Part shown: positions 52,269-64,000 of the stretch, piece after piece
Position numbering within the stretch: position 1 is the stretch's first letter
How the letters are laid out: each line of letters begins with the position of its first letter
Origin: Microbacterium sp. SORGH_AS_0862
GTDB taxonomy: Bacteria > Actinomycetota > Actinomycetes > Actinomycetales > Microbacteriaceae
Reading direction: 5' to 3'
Assembly (NCBI RefSeq): GCF_030818795.1
Contig: NZ_JAUTAY010000001.1
Location: 2,666,001-2,730,000, forward strand
DNA length: 64,000 nucleotides
The notes under the pieces: generated by a model
What the model was told of the DNA's origin: nothing
What the model saw: the letters and a program-made list of their open reading frames with translations, nothing else
Database searches by the model: none
Position numbers and translations under genes: made by a program

Positions 52269-53720
52269 TCAGCTGTCCTGCAGCGCCTCGTAGAGCGCGG
52301 GTCGGCGCCGTCGGAGGGCGAGCGCACCGGCCACTCCGCAGGCGAACGCGGCGAACACGACCACGATGAGCACCATCGCGATCGTGGTGTCGCCCACGAG
52401 GAGGGGGAAGTTCGCCACCACGATCGCGACGAGGACGGCGAGGGCGAGCGCCGACACGGTCGGCGCGACGATGGTCTTCCACCGGCTGGCCGCCGCGCTC
52501 CGACGCCGGGCGAAATAGGCCACCACCGAGACGCTTGTCAGGCCCATCAGGACGACGATGCCGAGCGTGGCCGCTCCGCTCAGCCAGGCGTTGATCTGCA
52601 GCATGGGGTCGAGTCCGGTGAACGCAGCAAGGAGTACGAAGGCGATGGTCACGACCGAGACTACGGCCGACGACACCGACGGCGTCTGGTGGCGCGGATG
52701 CAGCCTCCCCAGAGGCTTCGGGAGCACGCCCGAGCGTGAGAGCGTGAACTGGTAGCGTCCGATGACGTTCTGGAAGGCGAGCGAGGCGGCGAAGATGCTC
52801 GTGACGATGAACATCGCGACGACGGGGTACATGAGAGGCGACAGGTAGGTCGACGAGATGTCCAGGAACAGCGCGCTGGGATCGCTGATCGCGGAGGGGT
52901 CTCCACCGATCGCTGTCGTGATCATCCACGACGTCGCGGCATAGAAGACCGCGATGAGGATGATGGCGATGGAGGTGGCGCGGGGAACCGTGCGTTCGGG
53001 TTCGCGTGCCTCCGCGCGGAAGACGGCCGTGGCCTCGAAGCCCACGAATCCGAGGAATGCGAACATCAGGGCGACGCTCCAGCTCCCGGAGAAGGCGGCT
53101 TCGGGTGAGAACGACGTCAGGTTGACGCCGGTGGGGCCGCCGTCGACGCCGACCGCGATGTCGACGGCGAGGACGGCGAGCGTCTCGAGGACCAGCAAGA
53201 CGCCGAGGACGCGAGCACTCAGCTCCACGTTGAGATAGCCGAGCACGGCGATCACCGCCCACAGCACGACACTCAGCATCGGCCACGGGACGTCGACGCC
53301 GACGATCGCGCTCACAACGTTGGCTGAGCCGACGCCCAGGAAGACCGTCATCGCGATCTGCAGAAGGTAGTACGACAGCAGCGCCAAGACGGCTGCGCCC
53401 AGCCCCGCGGGCCGACCGAGACCTGCCTGGATGTAGGAATAGAAGGCGCCCGCGTTTCGTACGTGACGTGCCATCATCCCGAAGCCGACCGCGAAGACGA
53501 GCAGAACTGCGCCGGCGATCAGATAGAACAGCGGCATTCCGACCGTGCCCGTCACGGCGAGGGTGGTCGGAATGGAGACGCTCGCGGTCGTCATGGGTGC
53601 GGCTGCGGATACGACCAGGAAGACGATGGCGCCGACTCCCAGTCCGCGGCGCGGCGGAGGCGACAGCGGGGTGACGGGGCCGTGCAGGCCCGCATCCACG
53701 GGGCTGAAGTCGGCGGTCAT
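52269..53720 (-). CDS. APC-family amino acid/amine permease
   Basis: A 483-residue transporter with about 12 transmembrane helices. It contains GVGAIVFLVVSAAAPMTTAS (helix 1), RNAGAFYSYIQAGLGRPAG (APC loop), FLGFVGFEATAVFRAEAREP and PRATSIAIILIAVFYAAT. It should import an amino acid or amine for the neighbouring catabolic enzymes. Its start overlaps the SDR stop (ATGA), making an SDR-permease operon that may continue to the HpcH gene 113 nt downstream. Confidence 0.9.
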   Translation of the reverse strand: MTADFSPVDAGLHGPVTPLSPPPRRGLGVGAIVFLVVSAAAPMTTASVSIPTTLAVTGTVGMPLFYLIAGAVLLVFAVGFGMMARHVRNAGAFYSYIQAGLGRPAGLGAAVLALLSYYLLQIAMTVFLGVGSANVVSAIVGVDVPWPMLSVVLWAVIAVLGYLNVELSARVLGVLLVLETLAVLAVDIAVGVDGGPTGVNLTSFSPEAAFSGSWSVALMFAFLGFVGFEATAVFRAEAREPERTVPRATSIAIILIAVFYAATSWMITTAIGGDPSAISDPSALFLDISSTYLSPLMYPVVAMFIVTSIFAASLAFQNVIGRYQFTLSRSGVLPKPLGRLHPRHQTPSVSSAVVSVVTIAFVLLAAFTGLDPMLQINAWLSGAATLGIVVLMGLTSVSVVAYFARRRSAAASRWKTIVAPTVSALALAVLVAIVVANFPLLVGDTTIAMVLIVVVFAAFACGVAGALALRRRRPALYEALQDS

Positions 53721-54565
53721 GCCATGCTCCCGTCGGTCCGTCCGAGCATGCGCTCCCGATTGCGGAGTCCCTCGCGTTCCGTTCGCAATACCGCGCGATA
53801 CGTGATTGCCGGCACGGCGCCGAACAGGCGGGTGATCTGTCCGCCGAGCGCGGGGAAGATGACCTCACGCGGACGGGCGTCGATCGCGGAGACGACTGCC
53901 GCGGCGATCTCCTCGGGGGCGACTGACTTGCCTGCGAAGGCGATCCCCGCCGTTTCGTCCGCCATCTCCTGCTCGAGCATCGGCGTCCGCGTGGACGGCG
54001 GATGGATGATGGTGAAGCCCACGCCGCTGTCGCGCTCTTCCAGCGCGACGCTGTGGTGGAAGGCGCGCAGTGCATGCTTCGAGGCCGAATAGCTGGAGTA
54101 TCCGACCAGCGGGACGAAAGACGTCATGCTGCACACGTCGATGATGTGACCCCGACCGCGTGGTTTCATCCGCGCGAGGCCGGCGAGGATCCCGGTCATC
54201 GGTCCGAGCAGGTTCACGTCGATCATGTCGCGATGGCGCCGGAGCGGAATCGCCGTCGCGACGCCGGTGTGGATGATGCCCGCGTTGTTGACCAGCACGT
54301 CGAGCGGACCGAGCTCGGCCTCCACGTGGTCCAGAACCCGTGACCACTCGGCCTCGTCGCGCACGTCGAGTCGAACGGCGATCGCGGCACCGCCGTGCGG
54401 CGCCGCGACGCGCTCCGCGGCAGCGAGATCGATGTCGGCGACGGCGACCCGGTGGCCCGCGCGTACGGCGGCGGCTACGGATGCTGCACCGATGCCGCTT
54501 CCGGCGCCGGTGATCATGACGGTACGCGCGAGTCTCTCGCCTCCCCGGAGGGTGGGTGTGCTCAT
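53717..54565 (-). CDS. Short-chain dehydrogenase/reductase
   Basis: A 282-residue classical SDR. The cofactor motif is VMITGAGSGIGAASVAAAV, then VLVNNAGIIHTGVA. The catalytic Ser-Tyr-Lys triad is in CSMTSFVPLVGYSSYSASKH. The Asp after beta-2 (VADIDL) suggests NAD. It should oxidise or reduce a hydroxyl/carbonyl substrate. It is divergent from a TetR gene and couples into the permease gene. Confidence 0.92.
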   Translation of the reverse strand: MSTPTLRGGERLARTVMITGAGSGIGAASVAAAVRAGHRVAVADIDLAAAERVAAPHGGAAIAVRLDVRDEAEWSRVLDHVEAELGPLDVLVNNAGIIHTGVATAIPLRRHRDMIDVNLLGPMTGILAGLARMKPRGRGHIIDVCSMTSFVPLVGYSSYSASKHALRAFHHSVALEERDSGVGFTIIHPPSTRTPMLEQEMADETAGIAFAGKSVAPEEIAAAVVSAIDARPREVIFPALGGQITRLFGAVPAITYRAVLRTEREGLRNRERMLGRTDGSMA

Positions 54566-54725
54566 GTGGAAGGCCTCTCAAGGTCGATTTCGGGTGGAGC
54601 CAACTCTTGAGCGCGCGCAATAGTAAGTCAAGCGTTCAAGACGACTGACCAAAACTCGTGATCGGGCGGACACGCGGCCGAAACACGATTCGATGACGAT
54701 GAGTTCGAGGGAACAGGAGCAGGCA

Positions 54726-55373
54726 ATGGGGCGAATGGCAGCCGACGACCGCCGGGCGCAGTTGATCGCCGCGGCGATTGAGGTGATGACGACCGAGGGG
54801 ATCGAGGCGGTGTCCACGCGTCGAGTGGCCCAGGAAGCCGGGGTGTCCGTGGGGGTCGTCCACTACTGCTTCGGAACCAAGGAGAACCTTCTCCGGCGCG
54901 TGATCGAGCAGTTGGTCGATGACATCCGCCGGTCGGCGCAGGCTCGCATCACGCCGGGCCAGGACCTCACTGCGTCGTTGTCGAAGGCGACCGAGGCATT
55001 CATGGGAGACGTGGAGGAACGCCCCGACCGTCACCTGCTGACCTACGAGATCGTGACGTACGCGTTGCGCACCGAGGGCTCCGAGGATCTCGCGGTCTGG
55101 CTCTACGAGTGCTACCAGTCGGCGACGGTGGACACCCTAGAGGCGGCCGCCGTCGCTGCGGGCGTTCGTTGGACCGTGCCGGTCGAGGTCGTCGCGCGGA
55201 TCCTCACCGCCGCCAACGACGGAGTGACGCTGGAATGGCTCGTGCGACGAGACGGCACGCAGGCGCGCACGACGTTCGCGCACGTCATCGACGCCGTGCT
55301 CCCGCTCGCGACGAGCCTCGCGGACGACGCGACGTCAACCGGTCGCAACGTGGCCGGACGGGTTCACCCGTGA
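54726..55373 (+). CDS. TetR-family transcriptional regulator
   Basis: About 215 residues. The HTH is RRAQLIAAAIEVMTTEGIEA followed by RVAQEAGVSVGVVHYCFGTKENLL. The start at 54726 was chosen because GGAG lies six bases upstream; an earlier ATG at 54693 has none. It is divergent from the SDR-permease operon and overlaps the SMP-30 gene by 4 nt (GTGA), so all may form one regulon. Confidence 0.88.
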   Translation: MGRMAADDRRAQLIAAAIEVMTTEGIEAVSTRRVAQEAGVSVGVVHYCFGTKENLLRRVIEQLVDDIRRSAQARITPGQDLTASLSKATEAFMGDVEERPDRHLLTYEIVTYALRTEGSEDLAVWLYECYQSATVDTLEAAAVAAGVRWTVPVEVVARILTAANDGVTLEWLVRRDGTQARTTFAHVIDAVLPLATSLADDATSTGRNVAGRVHP

Positions 55374-56350
55374 GCCGGGAGGAGCGTGCGCGCGTCGCGC
55401 TCTCCGGACTCGGCGTCCCTGAGTCGTTGCGATGGCGCGACGGTGCGCTGTTCTTCAGCGACATGGCGTTCGGGACGGTGCACCGTTGGGACGGGCTGTC
55501 GAGTGACACAGACCTCGTCGCCCACATCCCCGGCAGACCGGGCGGTCTCGGGTGGCTGCCGGACGGCAGAATGCTCGCCGTGTCCATGGACGGAGGCCGC
55601 GTCTACCGTCAGGAGCCGAACGGCGCACTCGTCGTCCATGCGGACATCGGACATCTCACGCGCGGGTGCGTGAACGACATGGTCGTCGACGATGAGGGTC
55701 GAGCCTACGTCGGAAGCTACGGGTTCGATTGGTTCGCGTACGTGGCGGAACACCCGGCATCCTCGCTGCTGGCACCCCCCGGACCCCCGCGCATCGGTCT
55801 CGTCCGGCTCGCGGACGACGGTACGATCCTCGGTCAGACGGAGCCGATCGCCTTCCCCAACGGCGCCGTCTTGGTGGATGGCGGGCGCACGCTGGTGATC
55901 GCCGAAACGCTCACGATGCGACTGCTCGAGTTCGCGGTCGGCGACGACGGCGACTTGCGCCGCCAGGGGACATGGGCGCAGCTCATCCCCGATGCGCTCT
56001 GGCGAGCCGTGACAGCGAAGGGGTGGCGCGGGCGGATCGCACGCCGAGTGTCCACTCTGACCGACCGTCCGGCCATCGCAGAGCGCTCGGCTTCCCCGAT
56101 CGGGCCGGACGGCATCGCTGTGGGCAAGGAGGGGACTGTCTGGGTGGCCAATGCGCTAAGAGGAGAGTGTGTGGAGGTCGAACGTGGCGGGCGCATCCGG
56201 CGACGCATCCGCACGTCTCAGCCGGCCCTCAGCTGTGTCCTCGGTGGTGAGAACGGAGAGACGCTGTTCGTCGCAACCTCCCGTCACTCGGAGCCGGGGG
56301 TCGGCCGTGCCGCGAGATCCGGGTCCATCGAGACCTTCGCGCTCGGCTGA
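55370..56350 (+). CDS. SMP-30/gluconolactonase-like beta-propeller protein
   Basis: A 326-residue propeller. Repeated blades include LSGLGVPESLRWRDGALFFS, GWLPDGRMLAVSMDGGRVYR, and CVNDMVVDDEGRAYVGSYGF with the metal-site Asn and Asp. GPDGIAVGKEGTVWVANALR carries the second Asp. The family hydrolyses lactones using a divalent metal. It starts at GTG 55370, within the tetR stop. A lactone intermediate of the island's pathway is the likely substrate (inference). Confidence 0.88.
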   Translation: MSREERARVALSGLGVPESLRWRDGALFFSDMAFGTVHRWDGLSSDTDLVAHIPGRPGGLGWLPDGRMLAVSMDGGRVYRQEPNGALVVHADIGHLTRGCVNDMVVDDEGRAYVGSYGFDWFAYVAEHPASSLLAPPGPPRIGLVRLADDGTILGQTEPIAFPNGAVLVDGGRTLVIAETLTMRLLEFAVGDDGDLRRQGTWAQLIPDALWRAVTAKGWRGRIARRVSTLTDRPAIAERSASPIGPDGIAVGKEGTVWVANALRGECVEVERGGRIRRRIRTSQPALSCVLGGENGETLFVATSRHSEPGVGRAARSGSIETFALG

Positions 56351-56951
56351 CGCGCTTGCGTGTGTGAGCGACCCGTACGGCCGTCGCTGTCGCGTGGATC
56401 ATCCCCGCGGGTGTCGCCTGCAGAAAGCGGAGTGTCATCAACCGGAAACATGCGCGACACGCCCGGGGTGAGGCGCCGAGTTGGCAGACGCCCGGAACCC
56501 GCGTAACTTATTACTTGTTCGCCCCACAGGGAAGAACGGAGAGGCTGAAGCCCCGTTCCCCTCAAGCGGAGAACGCACTCCCACACAAGCGAGACGATCT
56601 TCGGATCCGTCGTGCGTGTGGGGTGCCGATCGTTCCGTCGATCGCCGCCTCGGCGGTGAGAATGATCTGCTCCGGCGGATTTGACACGACGAACGAAGCG
56701 GCTAAGATGGAGAAGTTGCCCTGCGGGCGAGGCTGAGAGGCCGAGCGGCAGGAGCATCCGTTCCTTGAGAACTCAACAGCGTGCACTTGTCAAATGCCAA
56801 ATAACCTCGTTCCAGCTTCGGCTGGGTGAGATTCCTTTGGATCAAGTCCAACCCTTTGGGGTTGGCGTTATGGATTGTCAGTGATGGCATCCTTTTGGTC
56901 AGTTCAAACTCGCTGCGCACTTCTTTTTCCGTTGTGTGTATGCATTTTTCT
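56351..56951 (+). promoter_or_regulatory. rRNA operon promoter and leader region
   Basis: No protein gene is present in these 600 bp. A strong sigma-A-type promoter has TTGACA at 56681-56686, a 16-bp spacer and TAAGAT at 56703-56708. The leader carries TTGAGAACTCAACAGCGTGC (about 56764), a sequence conserved before actinobacterial 16S genes. A boxA-like stretch (TGTCAAATGCCAAATAA) follows and takes part in antitermination and processing. Confidence 0.8.
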
Positions 56952-61972
<5,021 letters not shown>

Positions 61973-62079
61973 TTCGTTTGAACTGAAGCTGTTCGCGTCC
62001 ACTGAGTGGTTCTCGATGTACGGTCGAGAACCGCAGACAACATTCTTTTGTTGTGTGCATGACTTGAAACATCAATAGT

Positions 62080-62196
62080 GTTTCGGCGGCCATAGCGAGA
62101 GGGAAACGCCCGGTCCCATTCCGAACCCGGAAGCTAAGCCTCTCAGCGCCGATGGTACTGCAGGGGGGACCCTGTGGGAGAGTAGGACACCGCCGG
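62080..62196 (+). rRNA. rrf: 5S ribosomal RNA
   Basis: Starts GTTTCGGCGGCCATAGCG and ends GGACACCGCCGGAC; the two ends pair. The internal CCCATTCCGAACCCGGAAGC loop is typical. About 117 nt. Confidence 0.93.
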
Positions 62197-62206
62197 ACTC
62201 CTTTTA

Positions 62207-62238
62207 GAAAGGGCCACCCAACGCTGGGTGGCCCTTTC
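62207..62238 (+). terminator. rRNA operon terminator
   Basis: GAAAGGGCCACCCA and TGGGTGGCCCTTTC form a perfect 14-bp stem with an ACGC loop, 10 nt after 5S rRNA. Confidence 0.88.
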
Positions 62239-62280
62239 GCGTTTCTGCACGCCTTTCTGGAAGGCCATACGCTTGTCGCC

Positions 62281-62763
62281 ATGACGTCAGGCCTTCATCC
62301 TCGCAGTCAGCTCGTGCACGATGCTCTACGTTCGGCCGGCATCCTGGGCGAGATCGTCGTGCTGCCCGATGCCGCATCGACGGCTGCGCTTGCCGCATCC
62401 GCGCTCGGCGTCGATGTCGGAGCGATCGCCAACAGCCTGGTGTTCTGGTCGGACGGCGAGGCTTTGCTGGTCATGACCAGTGGCGCGCATCGCGTCGACA
62501 CGAGTGCGCTGGCGGCACGGCTCGGGCGTTCGTCGATCGTCAGAGCGACCGTGGAGCAGGTTCGTGCGACAACGGGGCAGGCGATCGGGGGAGTGGCGCC
62601 GACAGGCCACCCTGCGCCGGTGGTGACAGTCGTCGACGAGGACCTCGCTCAGTACGACCAGATCTGGGCAGCGGGCGGTACGCCGCACACGGTGTTTCCG
62701 CTGACGTTCGGTGAACTCGTGGCTCTCACGGATGGCGTGGTCATGAAGGTCGACGCACCCTAA
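62281..62763 (+). CDS. YbaK/aminoacyl-tRNA deacylase domain protein
   Basis: A 160-residue trans-editing domain. It contains IVVLPDAASTAALAASALGV, IANSLVFWSDGEALLVMTSG with the conserved substrate-site region, and QAIGGVAPTGHPAPVVTVVD. The family clears mischarged Cys- or Ala-tRNA-Pro and related species. The ATG at 62281 gives the usual family length. The stop overlaps the convergent sixA-like gene by 4 nt. Confidence 0.9.
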   Translation: MTSGLHPRSQLVHDALRSAGILGEIVVLPDAASTAALAASALGVDVGAIANSLVFWSDGEALLVMTSGAHRVDTSALAARLGRSSIVRATVEQVRATTGQAIGGVAPTGHPAPVVTVVDEDLAQYDQIWAAGGTPHTVFPLTFGELVALTDGVVMKVDAP

Positions 62764-63224
62764 CGGGGTGCCTCGATATGCCACTCGTCCACGACATCGG
62801 GCGTAGCGGGCCAACCGTCGCCCGGGATGAGGAACGTGGCCACGGCACATGTCGTCATGGCGACGGGCCGCCCCGCCAGTTCGGATGCGAGTTCGCTCAG
62901 ACCTGGATCGTGGGCGACGATGAGCACGCTCTGCCCTCCCGCAGCGGTCGCCGCGGCCCAGAGCTCCGGCATGCTCGCCCCGTACAGTTCGGGCATGGTC
63001 TCGAGTGGAACGCCGAGGGACGCTGCGAACGACTCCGCGGTCGTGCGGGCGCGCAGCGCCGTGCTGCTGAGTAGGCGATCGGGGCGGAAGCCCGTCTCCG
63101 CGAGGGCTGCGGCCATCAGGGGAGCGTCGCGCTGGCCGCGGTCGTTGAGGGGGCGTTCATGATCGCTCAGGCCGGGTACGCCCCAATCTGACTTGGCGTG
63201 GCGCACGAGGACGAGCGTGACCAT
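62760..63224 (-). CDS. SixA-type histidine phosphatase
   Basis: A 154-residue protein. The N-terminal LVLVRHAKSDWG holds the RHG-type catalytic His. LSSTALRARTTAE carries the Arg, and LIVAHDPGLSELA has the second His. It removes phosphate from histidine or other small targets in the cytosol. AGGAAG precedes the start at 63224. It is followed upstream, after 11 nt, by the cyclotransferase-like gene on the same strand. Confidence 0.92.
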   Translation of the reverse strand: MVTLVLVRHAKSDWGVPGLSDHERPLNDRGQRDAPLMAAALAETGFRPDRLLSSTALRARTTAESFAASLGVPLETMPELYGASMPELWAAATAAGGQSVLIVAHDPGLSELASELAGRPVAMTTCAVATFLIPGDGWPATPDVVDEWHIEAPR

Positions 63225-63235
63225 GTTCTCGCTTC

Positions 63236-63583
63236 CTATCCCACGTAGACCCAGGCGTCGCGCCCGCTCTGCAGCACGACGGCGACCCGCGTGTACAACG
63301 AGACCTCGTATTCGTCGGCTGCGTCGAGCTCGTCGAGGGTCAGCTCCAGCACGCGTCCGGTGACCTTGTCGCTCCTGTTCCCGGTGCGGCGCAGGACGGG
63401 GTGCGTGGCAAGGCCCGAGAGCGCGACGACACGTGTGTCGTCGATGTCGGTGTACTGCACGTGGTAGCCCGCGAGCACGTCTTGCGTCGACTCGATATGG
63501 CGGCCGAAGACGTCGAGCTGCACCTGCGGAAGAAGGAGCGTGCCGTAGGAGAAGAGGCGCTCGGACGTCGCCGTGGTGCTCAT
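63236..63583 (-). CDS. Gamma-glutamylcyclotransferase-like (AIG2) protein
   Basis: A 115-residue protein. It opens with the family motif LFSYGTLLLPQVQLDVFGR (YGSL-type substrate loop). The catalytic acid lies in LDELDAADEYEVSLYTRVAV. The family releases 5-oxoproline from gamma-glutamyl compounds; the natural substrate is uncertain. It lies between sixA and the DUF445 gene, probably co-transcribed. Confidence 0.88.
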   Translation of the reverse strand: MSTTATSERLFSYGTLLLPQVQLDVFGRHIESTQDVLAGYHVQYTDIDDTRVVALSGLATHPVLRRTGNRSDKVTGRVLELTLDELDAADEYEVSLYTRVAVVLQSGRDAWVYVG

Positions 63584-63592
63584 CCCGCCCCC

Positions 63593-64000
63593 CTAGGCTC
63601 CGAAGACCGCGTGCGCGATCGCGAAGATCGTCAGACCCGCGAGAGAGCCCACGATCGTGCCGTTGAGGCGAATGTACTGCAGATCGCGTCCGACCATGAG
63701 CTCGATCTTCTCGGTGGTCTCTTCGGGATCCCAGCGTTCCACCGTGTCGGTGATGACGGAGGCGATGTCGTGCCGGTATCGCTCGATGACGAACACCGCG
63801 GCATCCGTCACCCAGCCGTCGACGCGGGCGCGCAGGGTCTCCTCGCTTTCGAGTCGGCGGCCGATATCCGTCAGCGTCTCGACCAGACGCCTGCGCAGCC
63901 CGCTCTCCGGGTCGCGGAGGCCCCGCGTGAGACCGTTCTTCGCCGTGCGCCAAGCCTCGCCGGCCAGCTCCCGGACCCGAGGCGAGTCGAACACCGTCGT
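63593..64000 (-). CDS. DUF445 membrane protein, 3' part
   Basis: The gene continues past the right edge; 135 C-terminal residues are visible. They include LRARVDGWVTDAAVFVIERYRHDIASVI and VGRDLQYIRLNGTIVGSLAG, the hallmark end of DUF445 (YheB-like) proteins, and a final transmembrane helix (GLTIFAIAHAVF). The function is unknown. Confidence 0.88.
   Translation of the reverse strand, partial: TTVFDSPRVRELAGEAWRTAKNGLTRGLRDPESGLRRRLVETLTDIGRRLESEETLRARVDGWVTDAAVFVIERYRHDIASVITDTVERWDPEETTEKIELMVGRDLQYIRLNGTIVGSLAGLTIFAIAHAVFGA

Noticed and set aside
54601..54660. GTCAAGCGTTCAAGAC as a TetR operator between SDR and tetR
   Set aside because: It contains CAAG direct repeats but no convincing palindrome, so it was not listed as a feature.

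Overview
The window is a high-GC actinobacterial chromosome segment, most likely Microbacterium or a close relative in Microbacteriaceae. The basis is the 16S rRNA, a gene order that matches the mycobacterial Rv0991c-Rv0996 locus, and codon use throughout. No phage, plasmid origin or CRISPR array was seen.

Region 1 (1-9,810) is conserved core: a partial acetate-type symporter, an Ogt-like protein with Ala in place of the acceptor Cys, a large helicase-like protein with degenerate ATPase motifs, mscL, an FmdB zinc ribbon, 5-formyl-THF cyclo-ligase, galU, a rimJ-like acetyltransferase, a GlpR/SepX-like membrane protein and tRNA-Ala(CGC). The glp/moeA gene that normally sits between galU and rimJ is missing. 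Region 2 (9,958-17,516) is accessory: exporter/TetR, membrane methyltransferase/PadR, a recombinase-like HTH remnant, and MFS/hydrolase/LysR.

Region 3 (17,679-26,696) is a tightly packed nine-gene cluster of the MSMEG_0565-0572 / sll0783-0787 'nitrogen starvation' (Nit1C-like) type. It holds a radical SAM protein, a GNAT-AIR synthase fusion, the MSMEG_0572 protein, a nitrilase with an intact Glu-Lys-Cys triad, the MSMEG_0570 protein, an FAD oxidoreductase, a second nitrilase-like protein whose catalytic Cys is Asp, a glycosyltransferase and an AMP-forming ligase. This is the best candidate for an incompletely described system.

Region 4 (26,700-41,520) mixes decayed and working genes. Truncated tetR, MFS and ROK genes sit at deletion scars. 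An NmrA/HxlR/DsbA operon and a MarR-controlled exporter/monooxygenase pair follow. Then comes an envelope-stress-like locus: ECF sigma factor, an anti-sigma-like protein with a possible NTR/TIMP-like outer domain, an MprF-like synthase, and a secreted repeat protein with a 58-residue shrunken paralogue. A beta-glucoside PTS gene is broken by a 48-bp inversion, although its RAT/terminator leader is intact.

Region 5 (41,590-56,350) is a catabolic island with four TetR regulators, SnoaL-like, monooxygenase and YkvI fragments, an FAD dehydrogenase with one in-frame stop, aldehyde dehydrogenase, RidA, a three-domain RidA fusion, a D-threonine-aldolase-family enzyme, HpcH aldolase, APC permease, SDR and SMP-30 proteins. 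Three minus-strand transcription units share a motif containing ATGTTACAT or a close variant. Region 6 (56,351-64,000) is one rrn operon (16S-23S-5S, no spacer tRNA), then YbaK, SixA, a gamma-glutamylcyclotransferase-like protein and a partial DUF445 protein.

All family assignments come from reading the translated sequence and motifs; no database search was run.
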